From the NCBI RefSeq assembly GCF_010501105.1, contig NZ_QVMQ01000001.1, positions 1 to 64,000 of the forward strand: a stretch of 64,000 bases of DNA, read 5' to 3'. A program made the translations under genes and the position numbers. Shown here piece by piece: positions 1 to 7,717 of the stretch (position 1 is its first letter; every line of letters starts with the position of its first letter). The notes beneath the pieces are model-generated. The model made no database searches and was not told the origin of the DNA. It saw nothing but the letters and a program-made list of their open reading frames with translations. The stretch comes from Dysgonomonas sp. 511. Its GTDB lineage: Bacteria > Bacteroidota > Bacteroidia > Bacteroidales > Dysgonomonadaceae.

Positions 1-30
1 GCCTAAATTTGAAACGAGATACAAGAATAA

Positions 31-66
31 TTTCTCCACCAAGAAAATTCATTCTTTGTGGAGAAA
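31..66. terminator. Stem-loop, possible terminator of a gene left of the window
   Basis: Arms TTTCTCCAC (31-39) and GTGGAGAAA (58-66), extended by AAGAA/TTCTT after one mismatch, with a 6-base loop. No T-run follows on the plus strand. On the minus strand TTATTCTTG follows, so it may be a bidirectional terminator. The function is inferred from the fold only. Confidence 0.4.
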
Positions 67-157
67 ACTATGAGGGAATTATTCAGTGAACCCTAATTAT
101 ACAGCTTATTCTTTAACGGAGATAAACTCTCCTGCAAAATAAAATCGTGTAATTTAC

Positions 158-165
158 TATCTTTG
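158..165 (+). promoter_or_regulatory. -7 promoter element of the CCA transferase gene
   Basis: TATCTTTG matches the Bacteroidetes -7 consensus TAnnTTTG and lies 20 bases upstream of the start codon at 186. No clear -33 TTTG is visible. Confidence 0.55.
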
Positions 166-185
166 CAAAAGATTCGATAAAAGAA

Positions 186-1637
186 ATGCAAAAAAACAAA
201 CATATAGACAAAGAAATACAGGATGTAATTTCCGCAAAACTATCGGATAGCATATTCCATACAATATCGGATGTGGCCGATAGTATGCAGCTCGAATGCT
301 ATGTAATAGGCGGATATGTACGCGACATATTCCTCTACAGGCAGTCGAAAGACATCGACATCGTTACCGTAGGCAAAGGCATAGAACTCGCCCAGGCTGT
401 AGCTCTGGCATTGGGAAGAAAGGCAAGGCTATCTGTATTCAAGAATTTCGGTACTGCACAAATAAAATACAAGGACACTGAAATAGAGTTTGTAGGTGCG
501 CGAAAAGAATCGTACCAACGCGACTCGCGCAAACCGATAGTGGAAGACGGCACACTGGAAGACGACCAAAACAGGCGCGACTTTACGATAAATGCCCTGG
601 CATTGTGCCTCAACAAAGACCGCTATGGCCAACTGATAGACCCTTTTGGCGGATTGCAGGATATGGAAAAGCTGACGATCCGCACACCGCTCGATCCGGA
701 TATTACATTCAGCGACGATCCTTTGCGTATGCTCAGGGCTATACGCTTTTCTTCGCAACTGGGTTTCGATATAGAGCCTGAAACTTTCGATGCCATTGCC
801 CGCAACAAGGAGCGGATAGGAATCATCTCGAAGGAGCGGATTATAGACGAGTTGAATAAGATCGTACTATCGCCAAGGCCATCCGTAGGCTTCCTGCAAC
901 TCGACCAAACAGGGTTGCTATCAATCATCTTCCCCGAACTGGTAGCCCTCAAAGGTGCTGAAACGAAGGAAGGAATAGGACACAAAGACAATTTTCACCA
1001 CTCCCTGATGGTGCTGGACAATATCGCCAAAAAGACAAACGACCTCTGGCTCAGGTGGGCTGCTATTTTGCACGATATTGCCAAGCCTGCAACCAAACGC
1101 TTCGACCCGAAAACAGGCTGGACTTTTCACAACCATAACTTCATCGGCGAGAAGATGATTCCGGGAATATTCCGCAAGATGAAACTGCCGCTAAATGAGA
1201 AGATGAAATATGTGCAGAAAATGGTAACCCTGCATATGCGCCCGCAGGCTCTTGTAGATGAAGAAATTACCGACTCGGCTGTACGCAGGTTGCTATTCGA
1301 GGCGGGAGACGATATAGAAGACCTGATGACGCTTTGCGAAGCCGATATAACATCCAAAAACCCGGCAAAAGTGCAGCGTTATATAAACAACTTCAAGCTA
1401 GTGCGCCAAAAGCTGAAAGACATAGAGGAGAAAGACCATATCCGCAATTTCCAACCACCGATAGGCGGGCAGGAGATAATGGATATATTCGGACTTGCTC
1501 CCGGATGCGAGGTCGGACGCCTGAAATCGTCTATCAAGGACGCGATACTGGAAGGAACGATTACAAATGATTATGATTCGGCATATGCGTACCTGCTGAA
1601 AAAAGCGGAAAAGATAGGGCTAAAACCTGTAAAATAA
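186..1637 (+). CDS. cca: CCA tRNA nucleotidyltransferase / poly(A) polymerase family with HD domain
   Basis: Class II nucleotidyltransferase of 483 aa that would add or repair the 3' CCA of tRNAs in the cytoplasm; the tRNA-His in this window has no encoded CCA, which fits. The N-terminal head has the GGYVRD motif and the metal-binding DID of KDIDIV (residues about 42-60). A tRNA-binding region with RRDFTINAL and RMLRAIRFSSQLGF follows, then an HD phosphohydrolase domain (HHSLMVLDN, LHDIAKP) around residues 270-360. The length is normal for HD-containing bacterial enzymes. The start at 186 follows a -7 promoter box. The DHFR gene begins 13 bases downstream, so the two are probably cotranscribed. 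A pure poly(A) polymerase is the alternative, less likely in this phylum. Confidence 0.9.
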   Translation: MQKNKHIDKEIQDVISAKLSDSIFHTISDVADSMQLECYVIGGYVRDIFLYRQSKDIDIVTVGKGIELAQAVALALGRKARLSVFKNFGTAQIKYKDTEIEFVGARKESYQRDSRKPIVEDGTLEDDQNRRDFTINALALCLNKDRYGQLIDPFGGLQDMEKLTIRTPLDPDITFSDDPLRMLRAIRFSSQLGFDIEPETFDAIARNKERIGIISKERIIDELNKIVLSPRPSVGFLQLDQTGLLSIIFPELVALKGAETKEGIGHKDNFHHSLMVLDNIAKKTNDLWLRWAAILHDIAKPATKRFDPKTGWTFHNHNFIGEKMIPGIFRKMKLPLNEKMKYVQKMVTLHMRPQALVDEEITDSAVRRLLFEAGDDIEDLMTLCEADITSKNPAKVQRYINNFKLVRQKLKDIEEKDHIRNFQPPIGGQEIMDIFGLAPGCEVGRLKSSIKDAILEGTITNDYDSAYAYLLKKAEKIGLKPVK

Positions 1638-1650
1638 ATAAAATCGACTA

Positions 1651-2151
1651 ATGACTACAAAATCAATTATAGTAGCTGCCGACGAGGCGAATGCAATAGG
1701 CAAAGACAACAACCTGCTTTGCCATTTGCCAAACGACCTGAAATATTTTAAAGCAGTCACTAGCGGCTTTCCGGTAATCATGGGACGGAAGACTTTCGAG
1801 TCGTTGCCCAAAGGTGCTTTGCCCAACAGGCGGAATATCGTCGTTACACGCAACAAAGGCCTGAAGTTCGAAAACTGCGAAATAGCATCGACCATCGAAG
1901 AAGCGATTGAATTATGTAAATACGAAAAGCAAATATTCTTTATCGGTGGCGGCACTATATATAAAGAGGTGATAGATATTGCCGACAATATCTACCTTAC
2001 CCGCATCCACCACACATTCGGAGGTACAGATACTTTTTTTCCTGAAGTAAATCCTAAAATATGGGAAATAGCTTATAAAGAAGACCATCCGGCTGACCAA
2101 AAGCACAAATATGCCTATAGTTTTATCCGTTTCGAGAAAATAAAAGGTTAA
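1651..2151 (+). CDS. folA: Dihydrofolate reductase
   Basis: 166 aa, the usual length for bacterial DHFR, which makes tetrahydrofolate with NADPH for thymidylate, purine and methionine synthesis. The sequence shows the opening IIVAADEANAIGKDN, the active-site acid in HLPNDLKYF, the NADPH-loop motif VIMGRKTFESLP and the glycine motif FFIGGGTIYKE near residue 105. The position that is usually Trp in LLWHLP is Cys here (LLCHLP), a visible departure from the textbook motif that may be a lineage variant. It lies 13 bases behind the CCA transferase gene and is likely in the same transcript. Confidence 0.95.
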   Translation: MTTKSIIVAADEANAIGKDNNLLCHLPNDLKYFKAVTSGFPVIMGRKTFESLPKGALPNRRNIVVTRNKGLKFENCEIASTIEEAIELCKYEKQIFFIGGGTIYKEVIDIADNIYLTRIHHTFGGTDTFFPEVNPKIWEIAYKEDHPADQKHKYAYSFIRFEKIKG

Positions 2152-2156
2152 TATTC

Positions 2157-2187
2157 TTGCTTATATAAAATAAAGATTCTATTTTTG
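2157..2187 (+). promoter_or_regulatory. Bipartite promoter of rpmH
   Basis: TTG (2157-2159), a 20-base spacer, and TATTTTTG (2180-2187) fit the -33/-7 pattern of Bacteroidetes. The rpmH start lies about 48 bases downstream of the -7 box. Confidence 0.6.
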
Positions 2188-2234
2188 CAACCCGAAACTG
2201 AAGACGAAATAATAACAGAATAATATATAAAGCG

Positions 2235-2387
2235 ATGAAAAGAACTTTTCAACCATCTAACAGAAAGAGAAAAAACAAACATGGTTTTCGCTCAAGAATG
2301 GCTACTGCAAACGGACGCAGAGTATTGGCTTCTCGTAGAGGCAAAGGAAGAAAAAAACTAACAGTTTCTGACGAGTACAGCAAATAA
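2235..2387 (+). CDS. rpmH: 50S ribosomal protein L34
   Basis: 50-residue, very basic protein read directly from the DNA. It begins [19 protein letters not shown] and continues through [21 protein letters not shown], the hallmark sequence of L34 with only a short extra C-terminal tail (TVSDEYSK). It is a structural protein of the large subunit that contacts 23S rRNA. It has its own upstream promoter. In many bacteria rpmH sits beside dnaA and rnpA; here it stands alone between folA and a CvpA-like gene. Confidence 0.97.
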   Translation: MKRTFQPSNRKRKNKHGFRSRMATANGRRVLASRRGKGRKKLTVSDEYSK

Positions 2388-2443
2388 TCGCCCGTAAAAG
2401 ATATTTTGCTACAGCAAACGAAGTAAGGATTAACATTAATTCT

Positions 2444-2451
2444 TACTTTTG
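2444..2451 (+). promoter_or_regulatory. -7 promoter element of the CvpA-like gene
   Basis: TACTTTTG matches TAnnTTTG. It overlaps the farthest-upstream possible start of the next gene (2449), so the real start must be downstream, at 2482. Confidence 0.5.
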
Positions 2452-2481
2452 TTGTTTATAGCTATAACAAAACTTTATAAT

Positions 2482-2985
2482 ATGGAACAACTCCACTGGT
2501 TCGACCTTGTTATCCTTATCATCATTGGGCTTACTCTCGTCAGGGGTGCATTTTCGGGATTTATCATGCAGGCTGCCACCCTTTTGGGAGTAATCTTAGG
2601 GGCTATTTTTGCAGGCAAGTTATCGGAAATAATAGCACCTAAACTAATGGAACTTGTCAATGCCTCGTCACATATCATCAGTCCGCTTTCCTACATCGTA
2701 GCATTTGTATTGATAATGATAGCACTTATATTTGCTGGAAAATTGCTGGAATCGGCTATCGACGCATTAAAAATGACCGCCCTCAACCGTTTGGCAGGGG
2801 CTATATTCTGTGCCGTAAAATGGCTTATCGTATTCAGTATAATTTTGAATATAGTTGTGGAGTTTGACCAAAACAGGCAACTGATAAAAGACGATGTGCG
2901 CGAGACTTCGGTTTCGTATCCCTATATAATGAAAATAGCGCAAACAGTTATTCCCTATCTGCGCTTCGACGATTATCCCGGATAG
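2482..2985 (+). CDS. CvpA family membrane protein
   Basis: 167 aa inner-membrane protein with about four hydrophobic segments: DLVILIIIGLTLVRGAFSGF, the stretch around LLGVILGAIFA, YIVAFVLIMIALIFAG, and LAGAIFCAVKWLIVFSIILN. This matches the CvpA family (colicin V production protein in E. coli), whose members affect envelope homeostasis; the biochemical role is not established. I chose the ATG at 2482 (MEQLHWF) over an in-frame start 33 bases upstream because a -7 promoter box covers that upstream start. The 3' end converges on the thioredoxin gene with only 4 bases between the stop codons. Confidence 0.75.
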   Translation: MEQLHWFDLVILIIIGLTLVRGAFSGFIMQAATLLGVILGAIFAGKLSEIIAPKLMELVNASSHIISPLSYIVAFVLIMIALIFAGKLLESAIDALKMTALNRLAGAIFCAVKWLIVFSIILNIVVEFDQNRQLIKDDVRETSVSYPYIMKIAQTVIPYLRFDDYPG

Positions 2986-2989
2986 AACT

Positions 2990-3409
2990 TTATTTATCCG
3001 AATATTTTTCTACTACCCGCACCAGTTCTTCTTTTTTCACCAGCCCTTTTATGCGCTGTACCTCTTTTCCGTTTTTGTAAACAATGATTGTAGGCAGGGC
3101 TTCTATACCCATATCCGAAGCAAACTTCTTGTAGTTTTCCACATTCAGCTTCCCTATCCTCACCGTACCGCTATAGTCTTTGGCAACCTCTTCCAGCACA
3201 GGGGCAAGCATACGGCACGGGCGACACCATGCAGCCCAGAAATCGACAAGTACTATACCATTTTTTACCTCACTGCCATAATTGGAGGCCGACAGCGTAA
3301 CTATTTCGGGCTTCCCCTCCTTTGCTTTAGCTCCTTGTGCGGCCAAAGGCGCAGAAGCGGATAAAAAAAGTATGGCAGACGCCGCAAATACAAATATTTT
3401 ATTCTTCAT
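2990..3409 (-). CDS. Secreted thioredoxin-fold protein
   Basis: 139 aa. An N-terminal signal peptide (hydrophobic stretch IFVFAASAILFLSASAPLAA) implies export to the periplasm. The mature part is a single thioredoxin domain with the redox motif W61-C-R-P-C65, the cis-proline region ALPTIIVYKNG and the last strand VQRIKGLVKK. The motif is CRPC instead of the CGPC of cytoplasmic thioredoxin; the inter-cysteine residues are known to tune redox potential in this family. A role in periplasmic thiol-disulfide exchange is inferred. A -7 box lies just upstream on the minus strand. Confidence 0.85.
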   Translation of the reverse strand: MKNKIFVFAASAILFLSASAPLAAQGAKAKEGKPEIVTLSASNYGSEVKNGIVLVDFWAAWCRPCRMLAPVLEEVAKDYSGTVRIGKLNVENYKKFASDMGIEALPTIIVYKNGKEVQRIKGLVKKEELVRVVEKYSDK

Positions 3410-3436
3410 AATTACTCTATAATTTTATTCCGGATG

Positions 3437-3444
3437 CAAATATA
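3437..3444 (-). promoter_or_regulatory. -7 promoter element of the secreted thioredoxin gene
   Basis: Read on the minus strand it is TATATTTG, a full match to TAnnTTTG, 27 bases upstream of the start codon at 3409. Confidence 0.5.
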
Positions 3445-3521
3445 ACAGCTAAAAAGATATAATAGACTACCCTAAGCCGCTATTTATTCTTTTTTAAAGA
3501 GTATAATAAATGAAAATCAAC

Positions 3522-3529
3522 TATTTTTG
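3522..3529 (+). promoter_or_regulatory. -7 promoter element of the acyltransferase operon
   Basis: TATTTTTG matches TAnnTTTG and lies 32 bases before the ATG at 3562. It is the only good box before the run of five closely spaced genes from 3562 to 7626. Confidence 0.5.
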
Positions 3530-3561
3530 TGTAACAAAAGGCAAAAACAATTAACAACTGA

Positions 3562-4395
3562 ATGAACCCGGAACCTCAAATACTGGATCTCGATAAAGTT
3601 TTAATGGAAAAAGCTCCGGGCGTTTACAGCAAAACGCCCCGTTTCGTTATCAACTACCTGAAACGGAAAATACACCTGGACGAGTTGAACGAAATACTTA
3701 CCATCTATGCCGGCAAGTACGGAGTAGATTTTATGACAGCAGTAGTCGGCTACTTCGGGCTTACATTAAAGGTTGAAGGACTAGAAAATATTCCGCAAGA
3801 CGGACGCTATATATTTGCATCGAACCACCCGCTTGGAGGGCTCGACGGCATATGCCTGTCTGCCATACTAGGCGAACGGTACGACAAGAAAATAAAATAT
3901 GTGGTCAACGATGTACTCTATTTCATCCGCAACCTACAACCTATATTCCTGCCTGTAAACAAATACGGACGGCAAACCAAAGCTGCTACAGCGATGTCGC
4001 AAGCTGCATACCAATCGGACGAACAGATTATAACCTTTCCCGCCGGGCTCTGCTCGCGCAAGGAGAACGGGGAAGTATACGACCTGCCGTGGCAAAAAAA
4101 CTTCATACTAAAAGCCATTGAGCACAAGCGGGATATAGTTCCCATATACTTCGATGCCAAAAACTCGAATTTCTTTTATAGATTTGCAAACATAAGGAAA
4201 CGGTTGGGCATTAAGTTCAATGTAGAATTGGTCTTCCTGCCCGACGAAATGTTCAAAAACAAGGGGCAGACCTTTACTGTAACCTTTGGCAAACCTATTC
4301 CATATACAACCTTCGACAACTCGAAAGACGCCCGGCAATGGGCTGATTTTGTAAAGGAACAGGCATACAACTTAAAAAATAAAACCAATCGATAG
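3562..4395 (+). CDS. glsA: PlsC-like O-acyltransferase, putative glycine-lipid GlsA
   Basis: 277 aa. The lysophospholipid-acyltransferase signature is clear: the catalytic NHxxxxD is present as NHPLGGLD (about residues 92-99), followed by block II (NDVLYFIRNLQPIFLPVN) and block III (FPAGLCSRK). The downstream gene starts on the base after this stop codon and encodes a GNAT-type N-acyltransferase. A PlsC-like plus GNAT pair is the known arrangement for making acyl-amino-acid lipids: ornithine lipids (OlsA/OlsB) and, in Bacteroides, glycine lipids (GlsA/GlsB). By that analogy this protein would add the second, ester-linked fatty acid to the N-acylated amino acid. The amino acid itself cannot be read from the sequence. 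Confidence 0.7.
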   Translation: MNPEPQILDLDKVLMEKAPGVYSKTPRFVINYLKRKIHLDELNEILTIYAGKYGVDFMTAVVGYFGLTLKVEGLENIPQDGRYIFASNHPLGGLDGICLSAILGERYDKKIKYVVNDVLYFIRNLQPIFLPVNKYGRQTKAATAMSQAAYQSDEQIITFPAGLCSRKENGEVYDLPWQKNFILKAIEHKRDIVPIYFDAKNSNFFYRFANIRKRLGIKFNVELVFLPDEMFKNKGQTFTVTFGKPIPYTTFDNSKDARQWADFVKEQAYNLKNKTNR

Positions 4396-5463
4396 ATGGA
4401 AACAATAATAGCCCCTGTTGATAAAAATATACTGAAAGCCGAACTGACAAAGGATAAATTCCTGAGACATACCAACAAGGCCAACAATGAGATTTACATA
4501 ATCACGCATCACAACGCGCCAAACACCATGCGCGAGATAGGCCGGCTACGCGAAATAGCATTCCGCTACTATGGCGGAGGAACAGGCAAGTCGACCGACA
4601 TCGACGAATACGACATAATGGACAATCCATACAAGCAACTCATTGTGTGGAACCCCGAAGCGGAAGAAATACTGGGAGGATACCGCTTTATATGCGGCCC
4701 CGATATCCGTTTCGACGAAAATGGAGAACCGATACTAGCCACCTCGCACCTGTTCAAGTTTTCCGACAGGTTTATAAAAGAATACCTGCCATACACATTC
4801 GAGTTGGGAAGGTCGTTCGTTACGCTCGAATACCAATCTACACGCGCCGGATCGAAAGGCATATTTGCCCTCGACAACCTGTGGGACGGGCTGGGCGCAT
4901 TGTCTGTAGCCGATCCTTCGATGAAATATTTCTTCGGCAAGGTAACAATGTACGACACCTACAACACCGATGCCCGCGATATGATCCTTTATTTCCTCAG
5001 CAAGTATTTCCCCGACCACGAACGGCTTGTATGGCCCAAGCAGGAACTACAGATGGCAACAGACAAAAGGCAACTGTCGCGGCTGTTCAATGGCGAGACA
5101 TTTAAAGTAGACTATAAAATACTGAATACAGCCGTCCGCAAATTGGGGCTCAACATTCCGCCTCTGGTAAATGCCTATATGAGCCTCTCGCCCCAGATGA
5201 AGATGTTTGGGACTGCCGTCAACGATGAGTTTGGCAATGTAGAAGAAACAGGCATCCTTATCAATAAGGACGAAATACTGGAAGAGAAAAAGAAACGGCA
5301 CATAGAATCATACCTAAGGGATAAACCATCGAAACGTTTCCTGAAAAGGCTTCGCCAGATGGTAAACTGGAGCTGGAGCACATACGAAAACAGACCTAAA
5401 AAGAAAAAAAATGAAGGCTTATTTAGAATCACCCGTCGGAGTGATAGAAATAGAGGAGAATGA
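4396..5463 (+). CDS. glsB: GNAT-type N-acyltransferase, putative glycine-lipid GlsB
   Basis: 355 aa, cytoplasmic, no signal peptide. The N-terminal 240 residues resemble the OlsB/hemolysin-like acetyltransferase family (features around LREIAFRYYGGGTGKSTDIDE, ILGGYRFICG, FELGRSFV). The C-terminal part continues a GNAT-like fold, with a basic tail after residue 295. It would form the amide bond between a 3-hydroxy fatty acid and glycine (or ornithine), the first step before the O-acylation predicted for the upstream gene, which it abuts directly. The last 53 bases overlap the start of the methyltransferase gene, implying translational coupling. The substrate is inferred from known Bacteroides genes. 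Confidence 0.65.
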   Translation: METIIAPVDKNILKAELTKDKFLRHTNKANNEIYIITHHNAPNTMREIGRLREIAFRYYGGGTGKSTDIDEYDIMDNPYKQLIVWNPEAEEILGGYRFICGPDIRFDENGEPILATSHLFKFSDRFIKEYLPYTFELGRSFVTLEYQSTRAGSKGIFALDNLWDGLGALSVADPSMKYFFGKVTMYDTYNTDARDMILYFLSKYFPDHERLVWPKQELQMATDKRQLSRLFNGETFKVDYKILNTAVRKLGLNIPPLVNAYMSLSPQMKMFGTAVNDEFGNVEETGILINKDEILEEKKKRHIESYLRDKPSKRFLKRLRQMVNWSWSTYENRPKKKKNEGLFRITRRSDRNRGE

Positions 5464-5875
5464 CGGATATATAACATCTGTAATTTTTGTTGAAAAACGG
5501 CCTCAGCAAGAAAACCCTGAAAATGCGATACTGGACAAAGCCATTACGCAGCTACAGGAGTACTTTGCCGGCAACAGGAAACACTTCGAACTACCACTGA
5601 AACAACCGGGAACTGCATTTCAGCAAAAAGCATGGAACTACCTATCCACCATCCCCTACGGGGAAACCGTTTCGTACAAAACCGAAGCAATCGCGATAGG
5701 CTCGCCACGAGGGTCGAGAGCCGTAGGTTCTGCCAACGGCAAGAACAAACTTGTAATTGTTGTACCTTGCCACCGCGTAATAAACGAAAACGGCGAACTG
5801 GGCGGTTTTGCCTACGACATGGATATAAAACGCCACCTGCTGGAAATGGAGAAACATTATAATAAGAATATATAA
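5411..5875 (+). CDS. ogt: Methylated-DNA--protein-cysteine methyltransferase
   Basis: 154 aa suicide repair protein that transfers alkyl groups from O6-alkylguanine to its own cysteine. The active-site motif PCHRVI is present with Cys120. The DNA-binding helix region with GSPRGSRAVGSANGKN and the Asn hinge precedes it, as in Ogt/MGMT. The length is typical for the single-domain Ogt form, with no Ada-type N-terminal regulatory domain. The start at 5411 overlaps the end of the acyltransferase gene by 53 bases, and its stop overlaps the maf start by one base. Confidence 0.93.
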   Translation: MKAYLESPVGVIEIEENDGYITSVIFVEKRPQQENPENAILDKAITQLQEYFAGNRKHFELPLKQPGTAFQQKAWNYLSTIPYGETVSYKTEAIAIGSPRGSRAVGSANGKNKLVIVVPCHRVINENGELGGFAYDMDIKRHLLEMEKHYNKNI

Positions 5876-6453
5876 TGCTCGACCTATCGAAATACAATAT
5901 CATACTCGCATCCAATTCGCCCCGCCGCAAGGAACTGCTAAACGGGCTGGATATAACATACGAAGTAAAAACACTGCCCGATATAGACGAATCGTACCCA
6001 CCCTATCTGGAAACAAAAGACATTGCCGCTTATATAGCGCAAAAGAAAGCAAATGCCTATTGCAGCCAGATGCAGGATAACACATTGCTCATAACAGCCG
6101 ACACGATAGTCGTACTCGACAATAAAGTCTACGGCAAGCCTGCAGATGAAGCTGAAGCCTGCCGGATGCTACGCGACCTGTCGGGAAAAACCCATCAGGT
6201 ATCGACTGGCGTTTGCATAACTACGAAGAATAAGCAGTCGGTATTCAGCGTATCCTCCGATGTGCGTTTTGCCCACCTCGAAGACGAAGAAATAGAATAT
6301 TATGTAAAGAAATATAAGCCTTTCGACAAGGCCGGAGCCTATGGCGTTCAGGAGTGGATAGGCTATGTTGCCGTAGAATATATATCCGGCTCTTATTTCA
6401 ATATCATGGGGCTGCCCGTACAACGGCTGTATCAGGAATTGAAGAAGTTCTGA
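5875..6453 (+). CDS. maf: Maf-like nucleoside triphosphate pyrophosphatase
   Basis: 192 aa. The family opening LASNSPRRKELL (residues 11-22), the acidic motif TADTIV and the DKAGAYGVQEW motif near the C-terminus identify a Maf protein. These enzymes cleave dTTP/UTP or modified nucleotides to monophosphates and are thought to clean the nucleotide pool. The QEW form of the last motif is typical of the YhdE-type (dTTP/UTP) branch. The start shares a base with the preceding stop (TAATG), so it is coupled to the DNA repair gene. Confidence 0.92.
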   Translation: MLDLSKYNIILASNSPRRKELLNGLDITYEVKTLPDIDESYPPYLETKDIAAYIAQKKANAYCSQMQDNTLLITADTIVVLDNKVYGKPADEAEACRMLRDLSGKTHQVSTGVCITTKNKQSVFSVSSDVRFAHLEDEEIEYYVKKYKPFDKAGAYGVQEWIGYVAVEYISGSYFNIMGLPVQRLYQELKKF

Positions 6454-6474
6454 TAAATCCCTATCTTTACCCGA

Positions 6475-7626
6475 ATGAAAATAGTCGAAAACAATAGAAC
6501 CTTGCTGCGCTACCTGTTTATTGTAGCAGCATTGGTTATTGTTTGCGGCTCGCTTGTCATCTCACACTTTCTGGTAAAAGACCTCTCGAAAGAAGAGCGC
6601 AATAAGATTGAAATTTGGGCTGAGGCAACCAAAGAAATGGCAAGCAACAGCGAGAGCTCCAACATGAATCTGGTAATACATATACTTACCGGCAACACAA
6701 CCATACCTGTTATACTATACGACAAAAAGATAGATTACTTCACCTCCGTAAATATCAACCTGCCCGAAACTGACGAACAGGATTTCCTGAGGCAAAAAGC
6801 CCAATCATTCAGCAAAAAGCATGAACCCATCGCCATCGAGGTGGAAGAAATAGACCAGTATGTTTATTACGACGATTCGTACACGCTCAAACGCTTGCAA
6901 ATGTACCCATACATTCAGGTTGGGGTATTGTTGATATTTATGATCACAGCATTTTTTGCCCTGTTCACCACCATGAGGATGGAACAAGACCGGCTCTGGG
7001 TAGGCCTTTCGAAAGAAACAGCACACCAACTGGGCACACCCATTTCGTCGCTGATGGCATGGATGGAATACCTGAAACTGAAAGATACGGACAAAGACAT
7101 CGTTTCGGACATGGAAAAAGATGTGGGCCGCTTGGAAATGATATCCGACAGGTTTTCCAAAATAGGCTCTGTACCTTCTCTGGAAAAGAAAAATATTGCA
7201 GACGTCGTACAGCAAAGCGTGACTTATCTCGAAAAAAGAATATCGAAGAAAGTCAATATCGAATTGATATTCCCATCAGCCCCCATATATTCCAATATAA
7301 GCGAATCGCTGGTAAGCTGGGTGATAGAAAACCTGACTAAGAATGCAGTAGATGCCATGGAAGGACAAGGCGAAATCACCTACCACCTCTACCTGAAAGA
7401 TGATACCATTTACCTCGAAATAAACGACACAGGCAAGGGACTGCCTAAATCGAAATTCAAAACCATCTTCAATCCCGGCTATACCACCAAAACACGCGGG
7501 TGGGGGCTCGGGCTATCATTAGCCAAACGCATCATAGAATCGTATCACGAGGGGAAAATATATGTAAAAGACTCGCAAATCGGCGCGGGAACTACTTTTT
7601 GCATTGAATTAAAAAATGCAAAATAG
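6475..7626 (+). CDS. Membrane sensor histidine kinase, orphan
   Basis: 383 aa. Two membrane segments (about residues 12-33 and 146-166) bracket a short extracytoplasmic sensor domain of about 110 residues. The cytoplasmic part has an H-box with the phosphorylated His184 in AHQLGTPISSL, and a HATPase_c domain with N-box (NLTKNAVDAM), G1 (DTGKGLP) and G2 (GWGLGLSLAKRI). The second membrane segment runs almost straight into the H-box, with no recognizable HAMP domain. No response-regulator gene is adjacent. It lies 21 bases behind maf, so it may be the last gene of the acyltransferase operon. The signal is unknown. Confidence 0.88.
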   Translation: MKIVENNRTLLRYLFIVAALVIVCGSLVISHFLVKDLSKEERNKIEIWAEATKEMASNSESSNMNLVIHILTGNTTIPVILYDKKIDYFTSVNINLPETDEQDFLRQKAQSFSKKHEPIAIEVEEIDQYVYYDDSYTLKRLQMYPYIQVGVLLIFMITAFFALFTTMRMEQDRLWVGLSKETAHQLGTPISSLMAWMEYLKLKDTDKDIVSDMEKDVGRLEMISDRFSKIGSVPSLEKKNIADVVQQSVTYLEKRISKKVNIELIFPSAPIYSNISESLVSWVIENLTKNAVDAMEGQGEITYHLYLKDDTIYLEINDTGKGLPKSKFKTIFNPGYTTKTRGWGLGLSLAKRIIESYHEGKIYVKDSQIGAGTTFCIELKNAK

Positions 7627-7670
7627 AATAAATCAATAATATATTATTTATACGGTTGGGATATATTCCC

Positions 7671-7678
7671 TATTTTTG
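7671..7678 (+). promoter_or_regulatory. -7 promoter element of the first POT-type transporter
   Basis: TATTTTTG matches TAnnTTTG and lies 39 bases upstream of the ATG at 7718. Confidence 0.5.
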
Positions 7679-7717
7679 TCGCAATTTGTCTAAACATTAA
7701 CAAACATACACTATTTT

